From NCBI GenBank assembly GCA_028671895.1, contig CM053794.1, positions 41,432,501-41,496,500 on the forward strand: a stretch of 64,000 bases of DNA. The letters are read 5' to 3'. The position numbers and the translations under genes are program-made. The notes below the pieces were generated by a model. It was not told the origin of the DNA. It made no database searches and saw only the letters and a list, made by a program, of their open reading frames with translations. Source of the DNA: Oenanthe sinensis. Its lineage: Eukaryota > Streptophyta > Magnoliopsida > Apiales > Apiaceae. Below are positions 12,894 through 23,101 of the stretch, in pieces (position 1 is the stretch's first letter; every line of letters begins with the position of its first letter).

Positions 12894-15382
12894 CTCACAA
12901 ATAGTGTGTGTGTGTGTGTGTGTGTAGGCGAATGAGAGGATTCAAGCGATGGATGAAAGTCCAAGGCATCAAGTACAGCGACGCACTCCAATTCATTCAA
13001 CAAGATGAAAACGACAGCGTTTTAGTCAAGACATTGTCTCATTTACACCAAGGTGATCTCGTGGCTACTATACCTAAACAGAGCTGCTTGACTATGATGA
13101 CATCAGGTGCCAGGCACGTGATCCAAGAGGCCGGACTCGATGGTTATTTGGGCCTTTCCGTGGCCTTAATGTACGAGAAGAGCTTGGGCCCTGATTCTCC
13201 TTGGTTTGGTTATCTTCAGCTGATGCCCCAGTTTGAGCCCATTCCGTTGCTCTGGTCTTTTCATCAACTTGATTCATTTCTCTCCGGAACTGAGCTCCAC
13301 AAGGTTGTTTCTATACATTATAATCATTTATTGATAGGACTGAGAACAAATATTAATTTATCGAGTATTGTATTTATGCGTGTTATATATGTGTAGGCAG
13401 ATAGTTAAAGAGGACAGAGCTCTGATTTATCAGGATTGGAGAGACTGCATTTTGCCTCTGTTTGATTCAGGAGCAGCTGTTAAATTGAATCCCGATGATT
13501 TCAGTGTTGAACAATATCTTATGGCTAAAAGTCTTATTGCTTCTCGGTCTTTTGAGATTGATGATTATCATGGATTCGGGATGGTACCCTTGGCTGACCT
13601 GTAAGTTGCATTAGCTAGGATTATGTTAATTTTTTTTATTTCAAGTTTCTAATATTTGTTTTCGATGCATGTTAGTTAATAACTTAATATGGTAAACATT
13701 GTTGGTTACCGCTTATCTAGTAGCTACATAAGAAGCGAGGAAGTTGTATACAACTTACACTGTTTGAATTTATGCGGGAGTCATTAGTGATGTCATCAGA
13801 ATAATATGATTACATTTACATCTCCTTACACAGAAATAAAGCCTTATCACATATAAAATGAAGTAATTGTAGTACTTGTAAAAATCCAAATTTTATAATA
13901 TTCATGATAGATAATGTGGATGATGGATAAAAATACAGTTACATCAAATTAATAATATATATAAATAATAATTAGCAACTAATTTCCTGCGTTAAAAAAA
14001 AACTCTAAACCTTGTTGCTGAGAGACTGAGACCCATTATTTTTTCTTTTCCGTGAGGAGTCCTATCAAAGTGTGTACAGGTAGCTCTCTAGAAGTAGCAC
14101 ATTCTCTGCTCCATCAAGTTGTTAGAATCTTGCTAGTAAAACTCCAATGACAGTGTCATCGAGAAACCTCAAACGTGATCCGCATTTGAATCTTTGCAGT
14201 TTTTTTTTCTGATCCCCCTATGTCCAATTGTCTAAAAAATGTTATTCTATAATTTGCTTTTAAAGGTTTAATCATAAGACCGATGCTGAAGATGTACACT
14301 TTACCTCCGTAGCATCTCATTCTGACTCTGACGAGGATTCTGAAACGAGTGCCAATGATTCTGAAACAAGCAAAAATGGTTCTGATAAAAAGAACAAACA
14401 CGAGAATGATATTGATGATGCTGGGAGCGAATTATATAATTTGGATGACCCTGCAGTATTGCAAATGATAATTGTGAAAGAGGTGGAAGCCGGAGCTGAG
14501 GTTAGCACCTATCCGTGCAGTCAAATATATAACACTTTGTAAAATTTAATATTTTATGGCTCATAAAGTTTTATCAGTGACTTCATCTATATTTTCACTC
14601 ATATGCCGTCTGAACAAATGAAAATTATTTGGCTACTCGTTTCCTTTTTTTTAATTAATCGTTCTCTAGAAAAATTCCGCAAGTTTGCTAATATCACCTC
14701 ATGCTCTTTCCAGGTTTTTAATACCTATGGATCCATGGGTAATGCTGCATTGCTACACCGGTATGGATTTACAGAGCCTGAAAACCCATATGACATAGTG
14801 AATATAGATCTAGAACTGGTTCTCCGTTGGAGTTCATCCTTGTTTTCTTCTCGTTATAGTAGGAGTAGGGTTGCACTATGGAGAAAACTTGATTACTCGG
14901 GATGTCTTGCCCAAAATTCCGAGTATTTTGAAATATCATCTGATGGGAAGCCCGAAATAGAACTAATAATCCTACTTTCTGTAATGTTATTGTCTGAGGA
15001 AGATTATAATGATTTAAGTCTGCAATTATCAACAGCAAGTACCTGTAACAAGTCGTTGACAGGTACACTATCAAGGAAAGTGAATGTCATTTTGGAAAAA
15101 GGTATAGAAATAGGCAATAATGTTTTGCTCACAAATGCTGTGAGGAGTGCTCTGATAGTGGTTGCAGATTTGCGAGATAGTTTATATGGTTCGAGATCAC
15201 TAGAAGATGATATTAAAGAACTTAGTAGGTGTTGTTTTGTAAAAGAGAGGAAGTTGTACCATTCTTTAGTGCTCCGTGTAAGTGAGAGGAGGATTCTCCA
15301 GAAACTGAGAGCTTATGCTTCTAGCAGTCTGTTAAAAAAATGTGCGAGAGCCAATAAGAGTAAGAAGTTAAAAGTGATATAA
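12835..15382 (+). CDS. SET-domain protein-lysine methyltransferase (SETD6/Rubisco-LSMT type, At3g56570-like)
   Basis: Exons 12835-12845, 12928-13303, 13401-13600, 14266-14500 and 14714-15382 give 496 residues. The N-terminal half carries the SET fold: 'GYLGLSVALMYEK' and 'SPWFGYLQLMP' lie in the inserted iSET region, 'VPLADLFNHK' (about 190-200) carries the NH pair that helps bind AdoMet, and 'FNTYGSMGNAALLHRYGF' (about 275-290) carries the catalytic Tyr. An acidic, Ser/Asp/Glu-rich loop (about 208-243) sits between the two. The C-terminal 200 residues look like the Rubisco-LSMT substrate-binding domain. Family members methylate lysines on ribosomal or other proteins using AdoMet; the substrate here is unknown. 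The start is set by an 11-base first exon giving 'MSTRRMRGFKRW'; an in-frame ATG at 12932 would remove five residues and needs no first intron. The acceptor at 13400 is required, because 13396 runs into a stop. Confidence 0.85.
12846..12927 (+). repeat. 82-base intron made of (CT)n and (GT)n
   Basis: Between donor GTACGC and acceptor TGTGTAG the intron is about 16 CT units (12851-12883), a short GT run, the sequence TCTCACAAATAG, then about 11 GT units (12904-12925). CTCAC near 12893 is the only good branch-point match and lies about 30 bases from the acceptor. The CT run can serve as polypyrimidine tract only if it is upstream of the branch point, which is unusual. Confidence 0.75.
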
Positions 15383-16209
15383 TTTGTTTGACAATGCTAT
15401 GCACTTTACAAGGTGTGATTTCCGCATCTGCAATTATTTTATTGAAGAGTTGCAACAGTTGCCGTAGAAAGTCATCTTGTAATATTAATGTAACTTCTAC
15501 ATTTTGTGGACTTGTATGCCTATGTTTGTCAGGCTAGACAGAGTGACACTATTCTGTCACAAATTTTTGTTGCTAGATGTTCCTTGTATGATACAGCATG
15601 TGTTTTTGACGACTTTGTATGTTTCTTTCAGTTACTTCCAAGTTGGAAAGACTTTTTCTATCTTAAATGCAAGTGTTTCCTCAAGAAAGTGTTCTTTCAG
15701 ATGTTGATCATGAACTTTGTGGTTTTGTAACCTTTTGACTATTCACATACCTCCGACTTGCATATATCATAATGAGGATGACAATTTTAATTATTTTTGT
15801 TACTAGTGACAAGAATACTTGGGCGGCAACAGCAGAAAACTTAAAAAACAACTTCACGGCGGGATCATTTGCACGAGACATTATATCTTATATATAATAA
15901 GAGTAAAGAATTCGATACTCATTAACAACATATTTAAATTATATTTTATCTATAATATCTTTATATTTTATATTCTATTCTATTATATTTTATATCTTAT
16001 ACCTATTTTATTATTATATAGCATTAAATATCTAACATCAATCTTATTAATTACGTAACTAAATATTCCACAAAAACTTTAAATGTTGTATATAAATAAT
16101 TTAATTAGTAAAATTTAATTTAGGCCTTGGATTCGTACAAACACAATGAAACATACAACAAAGTTAATGACCAAGGGATAAAATATTTTGCATTCTTCCT
16201 TTCGTTACG
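15383..16209. other. 3' flank of the SET gene and AT-rich spacer
   Basis: No conserved ORF is seen. A TCTTATATATAATAAGAG stretch at about 15887 resembles the 5' end of the Helitron-like element at 16887 and may be the start of a second, older copy without a matching 3' end of its own. Confidence 0.45.
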
Positions 16210-16432
16210 TACTCCCTCTCTATTTTTTTTATTTGTCTCTCACACATATTGAGTTGCTTTGACTATATAGTAAAATTTATTATTAATTAATTTTTTTTGT
16301 AAATTAAATATTTGATTACATATTTTTATTATGAAAAAGGAAATTTTAAAAATAATAGTTTTAACTATGTGGTCAAAATTCCTAAAAACGTGTTCCAAAA
16401 AATCAAACGTCAAATAAAAAATAGAGGGATTA
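16210..16432. mobile_element. Stowaway-like MITE
   Basis: The left end reads TACTCCCTCTCTATTTTTTT and the right end, in complement, TAATCCCTCTATTTTTTATT. TA lies on both sides. Both arms carry TTTGAC(C/T)A(C/T)ATAGT(T/A) about 50 bases in. It is the same family as the split copy at 8672-10212. No coding capacity. Confidence 0.75.
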
Positions 16433-16532
16433 TTATATTTTATTATTTTCAATAAAAATACTATTTAATTATATTATATATATGATAATCATAAAAATAT
16501 TAATAAACACGTACTTCGTAGATATAACTCTA

Positions 16533-16877
16533 AGTCCCGTTTGATATTGTTGTTATAGATAGAAACAACATTTTTTTGCTGAAAAGTGGATAAAAATTAT
16601 TTTATTAATTCAAAAAGTGATTTTGGTTTAAAAATCTCTCTTAGAGATGAAAGTGGATAAACACGTACTTTTGAAGGAAAAAAATTGTTTACCAGATTTA
16701 ACGGGAAGTAGCTTCATGTTTAAATATTAAAATTCTCTAAAAATATTAATTTTTTAATATTATGTATCAAAACATACCCAAATTAAAAATATCATCAAAC
16801 AACCATTTAATTTTTCTGACGACATTTTTCGAATCATAACAATTTTAAACAGTAATAATCCTAAACAAGCTCTTAAT
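16533..16877. mobile_element. MITE, family of 17346-17690
   Basis: Left arm GTCCCGTTTGATATTGTTGT and right arm (complement) GAGCTTGTTTAGGATTATTA are imperfect inverted repeats. Next to the right end, TCAAACAACCATTTAATTTT matches the copy at 17346-17690. The flanks are TAA on the left and TTA on the right, which hints at a PIF/Harbinger-type 3 bp target, but the inverted ends are too diverged to be sure. It lies immediately before the Helitron-like 5' end. Confidence 0.55.
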
Positions 16878-16886
16878 TATATCATA

Positions 16887-18004
16887 TCTTATATATAACA
16901 AGTATGAAAGTGATTTTATTCAAATACTATCAAATTTTATTGTGTTCTTAAACATATATTTTCTAATATGTTCTCTTTGTGTGTTCTCTATTACTATCAT
17001 TTTACAAAACATATTTTTAATATATTTTTTTACAATTATTAACATGTATTATCATTCAATTAAACATTTAATTTAGATAATTGAACTTTAATAATTAATT
17101 ATATTAGTTCGAATTAAAAAAATTACATGATTTTGATAGCACGTCTCCAAGTTCATAGACTAATAATGAGTTCCTATTTGAACTTTAAACTATATAATTA
17201 CTTATAAATTATAATTAATAGCATAACAACAAATCTTAGTACTCTTAAAAGTTTAAAATTTATTGAGTTATGCGGTAAAGGATGAGATAAGGATTTATAT
17301 CACTTGGGTAGTGAAAGGGACAATTTGGCCCCAATTGAAAATCATTTTATGGTGTGTTTAGGATTGTTGTTGCAGTTTATTTATAAAATGCGTGTAAAAA
17401 GATGTTTGATAAAGTTTTAAAAGCAGTTTTCTGAAAAATTAATTTTGGTTTAGAACATATTTTTAGAGAAAACAGGTTGTCTCATTCTTTTAAGAAAAAC
17501 TCTCTCAGCTTTTACAAAAAGCAACTACATGTTTCACTATTAAACCATCTCAAAAACGTCATTTTTTATATTATATCTCAAAATATACATAAATTAAAAA
17601 AAATTATCAAACAATCATCTAATTTTCCTAACAGCACTTTTTCCTACCGTATATCAGTTTTAAATAGTAATTCTAAATAGAGCCTTAGTCAAAGTAATTT
17701 TTTTTAAAAAAAATAAAAAGTAAATCTTTTATGACTACATTCAATTCGTGATTGAGAGGTGAGAAAGTAGAAAGTAAAGTGAGAGGTGGCAATTACATAA
17801 ATGAAGCAAAAATTATTGAGTTTTGAATCGTCTTAACAATATATTAAAATTATTATTTATATTATTAGTTTTAAAATATAAATATAAATAAATAATATCA
17901 ATTAAAATAACTAAAAATTAAGAAAATAATAAATAAATATTAATATTAAGTTATTAAACAAAATATAATTAAAGAATCCGTGCATCGCACGGGTTTAAAT
18001 CTAG
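16887..18004 (+). mobile_element. Non-autonomous Helitron-like element
   Basis: It starts TCTTATATATAACAAG after an A. It ends with a hairpin CCGTGC-ATC-GCACGG (17978-17992), then GTTTAAAT and CTAG at 18001-18004, followed by a T. A 5' TC, a 3' CTRR about ten bases after a short GC-rich hairpin, and insertion between A and T without target duplication are the diagnostic Helitron features. No Rep/helicase is present. It contains another MITE (17346-17690). The 3' end is convincing; the 5' end is the best match but could instead be at 15887. Confidence 0.7.
17346..17690. mobile_element. MITE inside the Helitron-like element
   Basis: Left arm GGTGTGTTTAGGATTGTTGT and right arm (complement) GGCTCTATTTAGAATTACTA are inverted. 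The inner sequence (ATCAAACAATCATCTAATTT, then CCTAACAGCACTTTTT) matches the MITE at 16533-16877. The ORF it contains looks non-coding. Confidence 0.55.
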
Positions 18005-18266
18005 TATATTTAATAGAGTTATATTTCATTAAATTTAAAGTCAATATATTTTATTTTAAAAAAAAATTAGTGTTGTGATACATTCGTGATTGGAATGTAA
18101 TTTCATAATTCATTGAGATTCTTTCCTTTATAAGAAGCTTTTAGTTTCCATAATTCATTGAGATTGACGTTGGAAAATTTATAAATTATTAATTAATCTA
18201 TGCCAAAAATACGGCAATATCCATCAACTTACGCGGTTACGCCTCTGGCATGTAAATAATCTGCAT

Positions 18267-18274
18267 TATATAAA
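18267..18274 (+). promoter_or_regulatory. TATA box of the LigB gene
   Basis: TATATAAA lies 46 bases before the ATG at 18320 and is followed by a purine-rich leader. Spacing fits a transcript start near 18300. Confidence 0.65.
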
Positions 18275-18319
18275 GGAGGGGACCGAGTGATTCAAAGGCA
18301 CAGGAGAAAAGAGAAAGAA

Positions 18320-19981
18320 ATGGGTTCCGGAGGAGCAATAAAGGAGACATTTTATATATCTCATGGATCACCCACATTGTCAGTTGATGATACTTTGCCC
18401 GCCAGAGGTTTCTTGAAATCTTTTACAAAAAATATATTTTCGCAACGACCCTCTTCGATTCTTGTCATTTCTGCTCACTGGGACACCGATGTCCCATCCG
18501 TCAATGTTATTGATGGCCCCCTTGACACCATCTATGATTTCTATGGCTTCCCACAACCCATGTATCAGGTTTAATATTTTTATTTTAATCATCCCATGCA
18601 TAAATAAATATATATATATATATTAACACAGTGGCCTATATATATATATATATATATATATTAACACAGTGGCCTAATCAGAATTTTAGAAAAACCGGGG
18701 CCGGCCTATAAAACTTTTGATTGTTGTATGCTACTTTGCTAAAATTAATAACTTTGTTCCATAATTTTGGGGGTGTCTTTTTTAATACTAGATCAAGTAT
18801 CCGGCTCCGGGAGCTCCAGGGTTGGCAAAAAAGGTGAAGGAGCTTCTATGTGCATCTGGATTCGACACAGTAAATGAGGATAACGAGAGGGGTCTAGACC
18901 ATGGTACATGGGTACCGCTCATGCTTATGTATCCTGAAGCTGATATTCCTGTGTGTCAGCTGTCCGTTCAGACACATAAGGGTGCAATGTATCATTATAA
19001 TATGGGCAAGGCTTTGGCCCCTCTCAAGGATCAAGGTGTTCTCATCTTTGGTTCGGGAGCTGCAACTCACAATTTAAGGGCTCTGCGCAATGTGGACTCT
19101 ATTGCATCTTGGGCTGAGGAGTTCGATGCCTGGCTCAAAGATGCTCTCCAAGGCGGAAGGTAACTTTTAATCAAGTGAATTTCTATGAATAATGAACATG
19201 TCTTTACTTATGTCAGAGTACCCAAAATTTTGCTAGTAAATCTCGTGCATAAGAATCTGTCTTCAATACCAGTTATGGAACTTGGAAGATTATGTTGATT
19301 ATTCTCTCATTCTCTAATAAATATGTCACACTAATTATCATAGTGGTTTTCTGAACGAAAAAAAAAAGAAGGGAATTTTCTGTAAGTCTGTAATTTTAAT
19401 CCTATGTCTGTGCCATTTACTTATAAGTTATAAGGAGGTCATATGAGCATCCGCAACTTGGCAGGTCAGTAATGACATAAATTATCAGATTTGGGGCATC
19501 TTTTTGTGGACGTTCAGGTAAAACTGGCAATTCTAATTTTTGGTTAAACTCTTAATCTTATTTGGGGTTCCTTAATTTTTTCAGCATGTTGTGAAATAGT
19601 CTCCTGAAGCAATATATTGTGTCCGTTTTCGTTTTCTCTGACCAACATTCGACTGTTGTATGAAGTGTAGCTAAGTTGAATTTTGCACGTGTTTACTCTA
19701 TGTATTGTGTGCATGCTTTGTTCTATATTCCATTTGCTGTGTTAGAGTTCTGGACCTTCTGGTGATAAGAATTGTTTCTTCTTAATTGCAGGTATGGTGA
19801 TGTAAACAATTATCTGGAGAAAGCACCACATGCAAAACAAGCTCAACCGTATCCTGATCACTTCTATCCATTACATGTCGCCATGGGTGCGTCAGGTGAA
19901 GGTTCAAAGGCTGAGCTGATTCACCAGAGCTGGCAACTTCATTCCCTTTCATATGCCTCCTACAAGTTCACTGCAAAATAG
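18320..19981 (+). CDS. LIGB: LigB/DODA-type extradiol ring-cleavage dioxygenase
   Basis: Exons 18320-18568, 18792-19159 and 19792-19981 encode 268 residues, the usual length of plant LigB/4,5-DOPA dioxygenase proteins. Motifs in order: 'ISHGSPT' (His15), 'SAHWDTD' (His53), 'RGLDHGTWVPL' (His120), 'GSGAATHNL' (His176), 'HFYPLHVAMGA' (His234). In this class III extradiol family His15, His53 and His234 bind the metal, and His120/His176 are the expected acid-base and substrate residues. Betalain-making DODA-alpha enzymes carry 'HPSNDTP' after the last-but-one His; here it is 'HNLRALR', so this is the general plant LigB type and not evidence for betalains. The physiological substrate is unknown (family members open catechols such as caffeic acid or DOPA). 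An in-frame ATG 33 bases upstream (18287) adds a basic leader and is less likely. Probably cytosolic: no signal peptide. Confidence 0.93.
18605..18675. repeat. Tandem (TA)n-plus-tail duplication
   Basis: A unit consisting of a TA run followed by TTAACACAGTGGCCTA occurs twice back to back in intron 1 of the LigB gene. The two TA runs differ in length. Likely slippage or unequal exchange at the TA run. Confidence 0.8.
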
Positions 19982-20434
19982 ATAGCATTTACAAAAAAAA
20001 CATAAAATTATAGTGCATCGACGAGTTGCATAGACGCGTGCAATGTCTGCCTATATCATTTACTTAACTAGATATACGAGTTTGCATCGGATATACCCAT
20101 CTATTTGTTTGAACGTGTGCGCATTATTTGCCTTTTGTTTAGTAATGACACATGATCAAACAAAAATTGTAAATAAGAAGACAATTTGATAGCATGTGCA
20201 AGTGATCTCTTAATGTATCATTTTGCAACTTTTCATTTTTATTCAGAAAGATCGACAAGCAGTATAAAATAAAGAAAAAGTGTTATTTTATTTTATTTTT
20301 TCACTCTTAAAGTGCAAGAGTGAAGTAGCTCGAGGTTATTAAACAAGAAAAACACATTGTATGCTTAAACTGATCAGTTAGTGCCATCACCATCTGGCTT
20401 CTTCGTTTTGGGTTCCCTATCTTGCTTCTAATAA
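19982..20434. other. Convergent 3' flanks
   Basis: This lies between the stop of the LigB gene and the stop of the minus-strand secreted protein gene. It should hold both 3' UTRs. No ORF or repeat is seen. Confidence 0.5.
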
Positions 20435-21139
20435 TTAATATGGATCCTCGCTATCTTTTCCAGTGGATCCAACACTGTATCCTCCATTTCCACAATCATT
20501 ATTCTGACAGTCTGGCTGCTGATTGCAAGTATTGCAAGGCGTTGGTTGTGGGTATTGTGGAGTGCATGGTGGTTGTACCGGCTGAAAATTTGGGCATTGT
20601 GGAGTGCAATGCATTGGCATTTGGCATGGATCCACAGGCATTTGGCATGGTGGAGGGTAAAAATCACCAGTTGAACACGATCCGCCACCTCCATTACTGC
20701 ACGAGCTGCTACCGCAGTTGCCAGAAGTGTAGCCACCACCAGGAGAAGTGTAGACACCACCTCCTTTGTTACCACAACTATAACCACCATAAGTACTAAA
20801 ATCACTAGTTGTTACTTGAGTTTGTGCGTTGTTTTTCTTGTCATCATCATGAGTTTGTGTATTGTTTTTCTTGTCATCATCATTGGGCGTGGATCTACGG
20901 GTTGTTTCTTGAGTTTGTGCATTGTTTTTCTTGTCGTCATCATGAGTTTGTGCATTGTTTTTCTTGTCATCATCATGAGTTTGTGCATTGTTTTTCTTGT
21001 CATTGTCATGAGTTTGTGCATTGTTTTTCTTGCCGTCATCGTCATTGAACGTGGATCTACTGGCAGAACACACGCTTACACACATTATACTTAATAACAA
21101 GATCGACAAAACAAAAACAGATTTTGGAGATGAAACCAT
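20435..21139 (-). CDS. Small secreted repeat protein, Cys/Gly/Pro-rich, unrecognised
   Basis: Single exon, 234 residues, starting at the ATG at 21139 (MVSSPKSVFVLSILLL). The first ~27 residues form a clear signal peptide (VLSILLLSIMCVSVCSAS), so the product should be secreted. Residues ~28-115 are six imperfect copies of the hydrophilic unit DDDKKNNAQTH. After a Tyr/Gly-rich linker, the C-terminal ~110 residues are rich in Cys, Pro, Gly and Gln (PCQMPVDPCQMPMHC; PCNTCNQQPDC), ending NGGYSVGSTGKDSEDPY. I do not recognise the family. A cell-wall structural protein or a precursor of repeated small peptides are both possible, and neither is proved. A longer reading to 21238 would run through the C homopolymer as poly-Pro and begin upstream of the TATA box, so it was rejected. 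Both the + strand ORFs over this stretch are shadows of the repeats. Confidence 0.75.
   Translation of the reverse strand: MVSSPKSVFVLSILLLSIMCVSVCSASRSTFNDDDGKKNNAQTHDNDKKNNAQTHDDDKKNNAQTHDDDKKNNAQTQETTRRSTPNDDDKKNNTQTHDDDKKNNAQTQVTTSDFSTYGGYSCGNKGGGVYTSPGGGYTSGNCGSSSCSNGGGGSCSTGDFYPPPCQMPVDPCQMPMHCTPQCPNFQPVQPPCTPQYPQPTPCNTCNQQPDCQNNDCGNGGYSVGSTGKDSEDPY
20820..21045 (-). repeat. 33-base coding tandem repeat, six units
   Basis: Units begin at 20820, 20853, 20913, 20946, 20979 and 21012 on the plus strand. Between the second and third starts there are 27 extra bases. That extra segment, TGGGCGTGGATCTAC and flanks, also follows the last unit (TGAACGTGGATCTAC), so the array is two blocks of a larger repeat: four units, then two units, each block opening with RST.NDDD in protein and closing QT(Q)..TT. 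All lengths are multiples of three. Confidence 0.9.
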
Positions 21140-21197
21140 TTTTGTTTTCTGGTGATTTAATTTCGAAGTATAGAATGCGCCGATTACATTGGTATTT

Positions 21198-21222
21198 GGG
21201 GGGGGGGGGGGGGGGGGGGGGG
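21198..21222. repeat. 25-base G homopolymer
   Basis: Twenty-five consecutive G on the plus strand. On the minus strand it is a C25 tract directly after the TATA sequence of the secreted-protein gene and about 60 bases before its ATG. Confidence 0.9.
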
Positions 21223-21228
21223 TATATA
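21223..21228 (-). promoter_or_regulatory. TATA box of the secreted-protein gene
   Basis: Minus-strand ACTATATACC. A start about 30 bases downstream would fall at the far edge of the C25 tract (near 21195), so the tract fills the TATA-to-start spacer. Confidence 0.55.
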
Positions 21229-22423
21229 GTGTGTTCAAGACAAGTAGTATCTAGTCTGGTGTTATAAAGACCAAGCACTCTTGATGTTGCTTTAGAGGTT
21301 GTTCTGGTATTTCGGACTCATGAGGCCTTAATGTGCGTCAGAAACTACTATGAGGTTAACATAGCATGATAAACTAATGCACTACTGACAATTTTAATCA
21401 GCAGATATCACGATAGTATAGATATGCAAATGCATGCAGGCAGACAGATAAATGTACAGGTACAGTTAAACCAATCACGAGATCATTATGAATTTTTTTT
21501 TATGAGTATGATTAATTTGTTTTATTTGATTAAAAAAAAATTGTTTTATTGTTCACAAAGCAATTAAGATTTGTTTGTGTATAGAAGGTAGTAGATCTGT
21601 CAATTCGGATAAATAGGTTTGGATTAAAATCGATTGAATTTCGAATTAAAATTAGATTAAGTTCGATTCGAATTAAATTTGGTTCAGATCATTTCGGATT
21701 GAAAAAATACAGTATGAAATAATCTTGGATTCGTTTTTGATTATAGTAAAACTAAAATAAAAATTATTAAATAAGTTTGTTGAATTAATAATTTATTCAT
21801 TAGCTTTCTGTTTTTGTTTTTTAATTTGCGAGACTTTAAAAAAATCATCTTATTATTAAATATATTAGTTATAATATTAAATAACATAAGTTTTTAAAAC
21901 TTTGATTATATAACCATTTTAAATTTTTGATATAAAATTATTTTAAATATTAATTTTGCTTAAAAATAGATTAATTTAGTGAATAAAAAGTGAGATAATA
22001 TATATTACTATAAACTATGACCTATTAAAATATAACTATTAGATTGAAATTCAATTTATCTTTTTTCTACATCGATGTAATTTGTATCTATATCAAATTT
22101 GATCTTATATTTTGATTCATATTCGGTTCAGATGATTATGTATTCGGTTTTAATTAGTTCCAAGTTATTATCGGATCTAATATTTTAAATTATTTTCGGT
22201 TTGAATAATTTTCAGTTTGAATCAAATCGATTTTCACATATGTATCAGATTATATAATTTAAATACAAAATTAGATTTGATTCTATAAATTTCGATTCGA
22301 TTATTCGAATCTACATTTTGCGAGGTTATAAATTATAAACAGAAGGTTGGAAGTGAACACATGATCTCAGTTTTTTTATACTAATAGAAAATGGTTATAG
22401 ATTTCAACTTTTTTAATTATTCT

Positions 22424-22426
<3 letters not shown>
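21229..22426. other. Repeat-like AT-rich spacer
   Basis: Positions 21590-22320 are full of TTCGGAT/TTCGATT/GAATTAAA words in both directions and look like a degraded repeat of unknown class. No TSD or coding sequence could be defined. Confidence 0.4.

Positions 22427-22514
<88 letters not shown>
22427..22514. repeat. (AT)44 microsatellite
   Basis: An uninterrupted AT run of about 88 bases. It can form a cruciform and its true length is uncertain in any assembly. Confidence 0.9.
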
Positions 22515-22519
<5 letters not shown>

Positions 22520-22679
22520 AGCTTATAATCCAAGCATGGGATAACTTATTTAAGTAAATTAATTTTTTATTTATATTTTTTTGATATTTAATATAAAATT
22601 TTATAATATTAAAAAATTTTGTTAATATTATATGTTGTCTTATCTATATTATATTATCATAATCGAAAAATTAAAAGTT

Positions 22680-22963
22680 TTGATCCAATGTCAACCATAG
22701 AAAAGATCATAACCGTCTAATTTTAGATTAACTATAAAAACGATCTTAACCGTTCAATTTTAATAAAATCTAATTTTAAAAAGAATATATATCATACATA
22801 CAACTCTAACCCCCGATAGTCCTCGTTTTATACAATTCATCACGGATAATATATATTTAAATTATATATTTTCTATTTTAAGAATATTACTTATTCTATA
22901 ATTTTTATTTAAAATATCATTAAAGTTTATGAATATTAATATATAAATATCATTGTATAATAA
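22680..22963. repeat. Long inverted repeat, left arm
   Basis: Matches 23444-23730 in reverse complement. Anchors include CCCCCGATAGTCCTCGTTTT here versus AGGAGGATTATCGGGGGTTA there, and AAAGTTTATGAATATTAATA versus TATTAATATTCATAAACTTT. Arms are about 285 bases, imperfect, with a spacer of about 480 bases. A further partial direct copy of the left arm (CCCCGATAGTCCTCG) is at 22978-23020. Confidence 0.75.
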
Positions 22964-23101
22964 CATACAACTCTAGTCCCCGATAGTCCTCGTTTTATAC
23001 AACTATTCACGGATAATATTATATTAACATAAATTCTCAACGTTATAAAATTTTATTGTAAATATTAATAAAATATAATATAAAACTTTTTTACCTAAAT
23101 A

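Noticed and set aside
20422..21094. Several plus-strand frames rich in CHHH, FLVIIMSLC and similar words
   Set aside because: They are other-frame readings of the 33-base repeat and the Cys/Gly tail of the secreted protein; no signal or domain.
21140..21238. N-terminal extension of the secreted protein through poly-Pro
   Set aside because: It starts upstream of the TATA box and runs through the C25 homopolymer; the ATG at 21139 gives a clean signal peptide.
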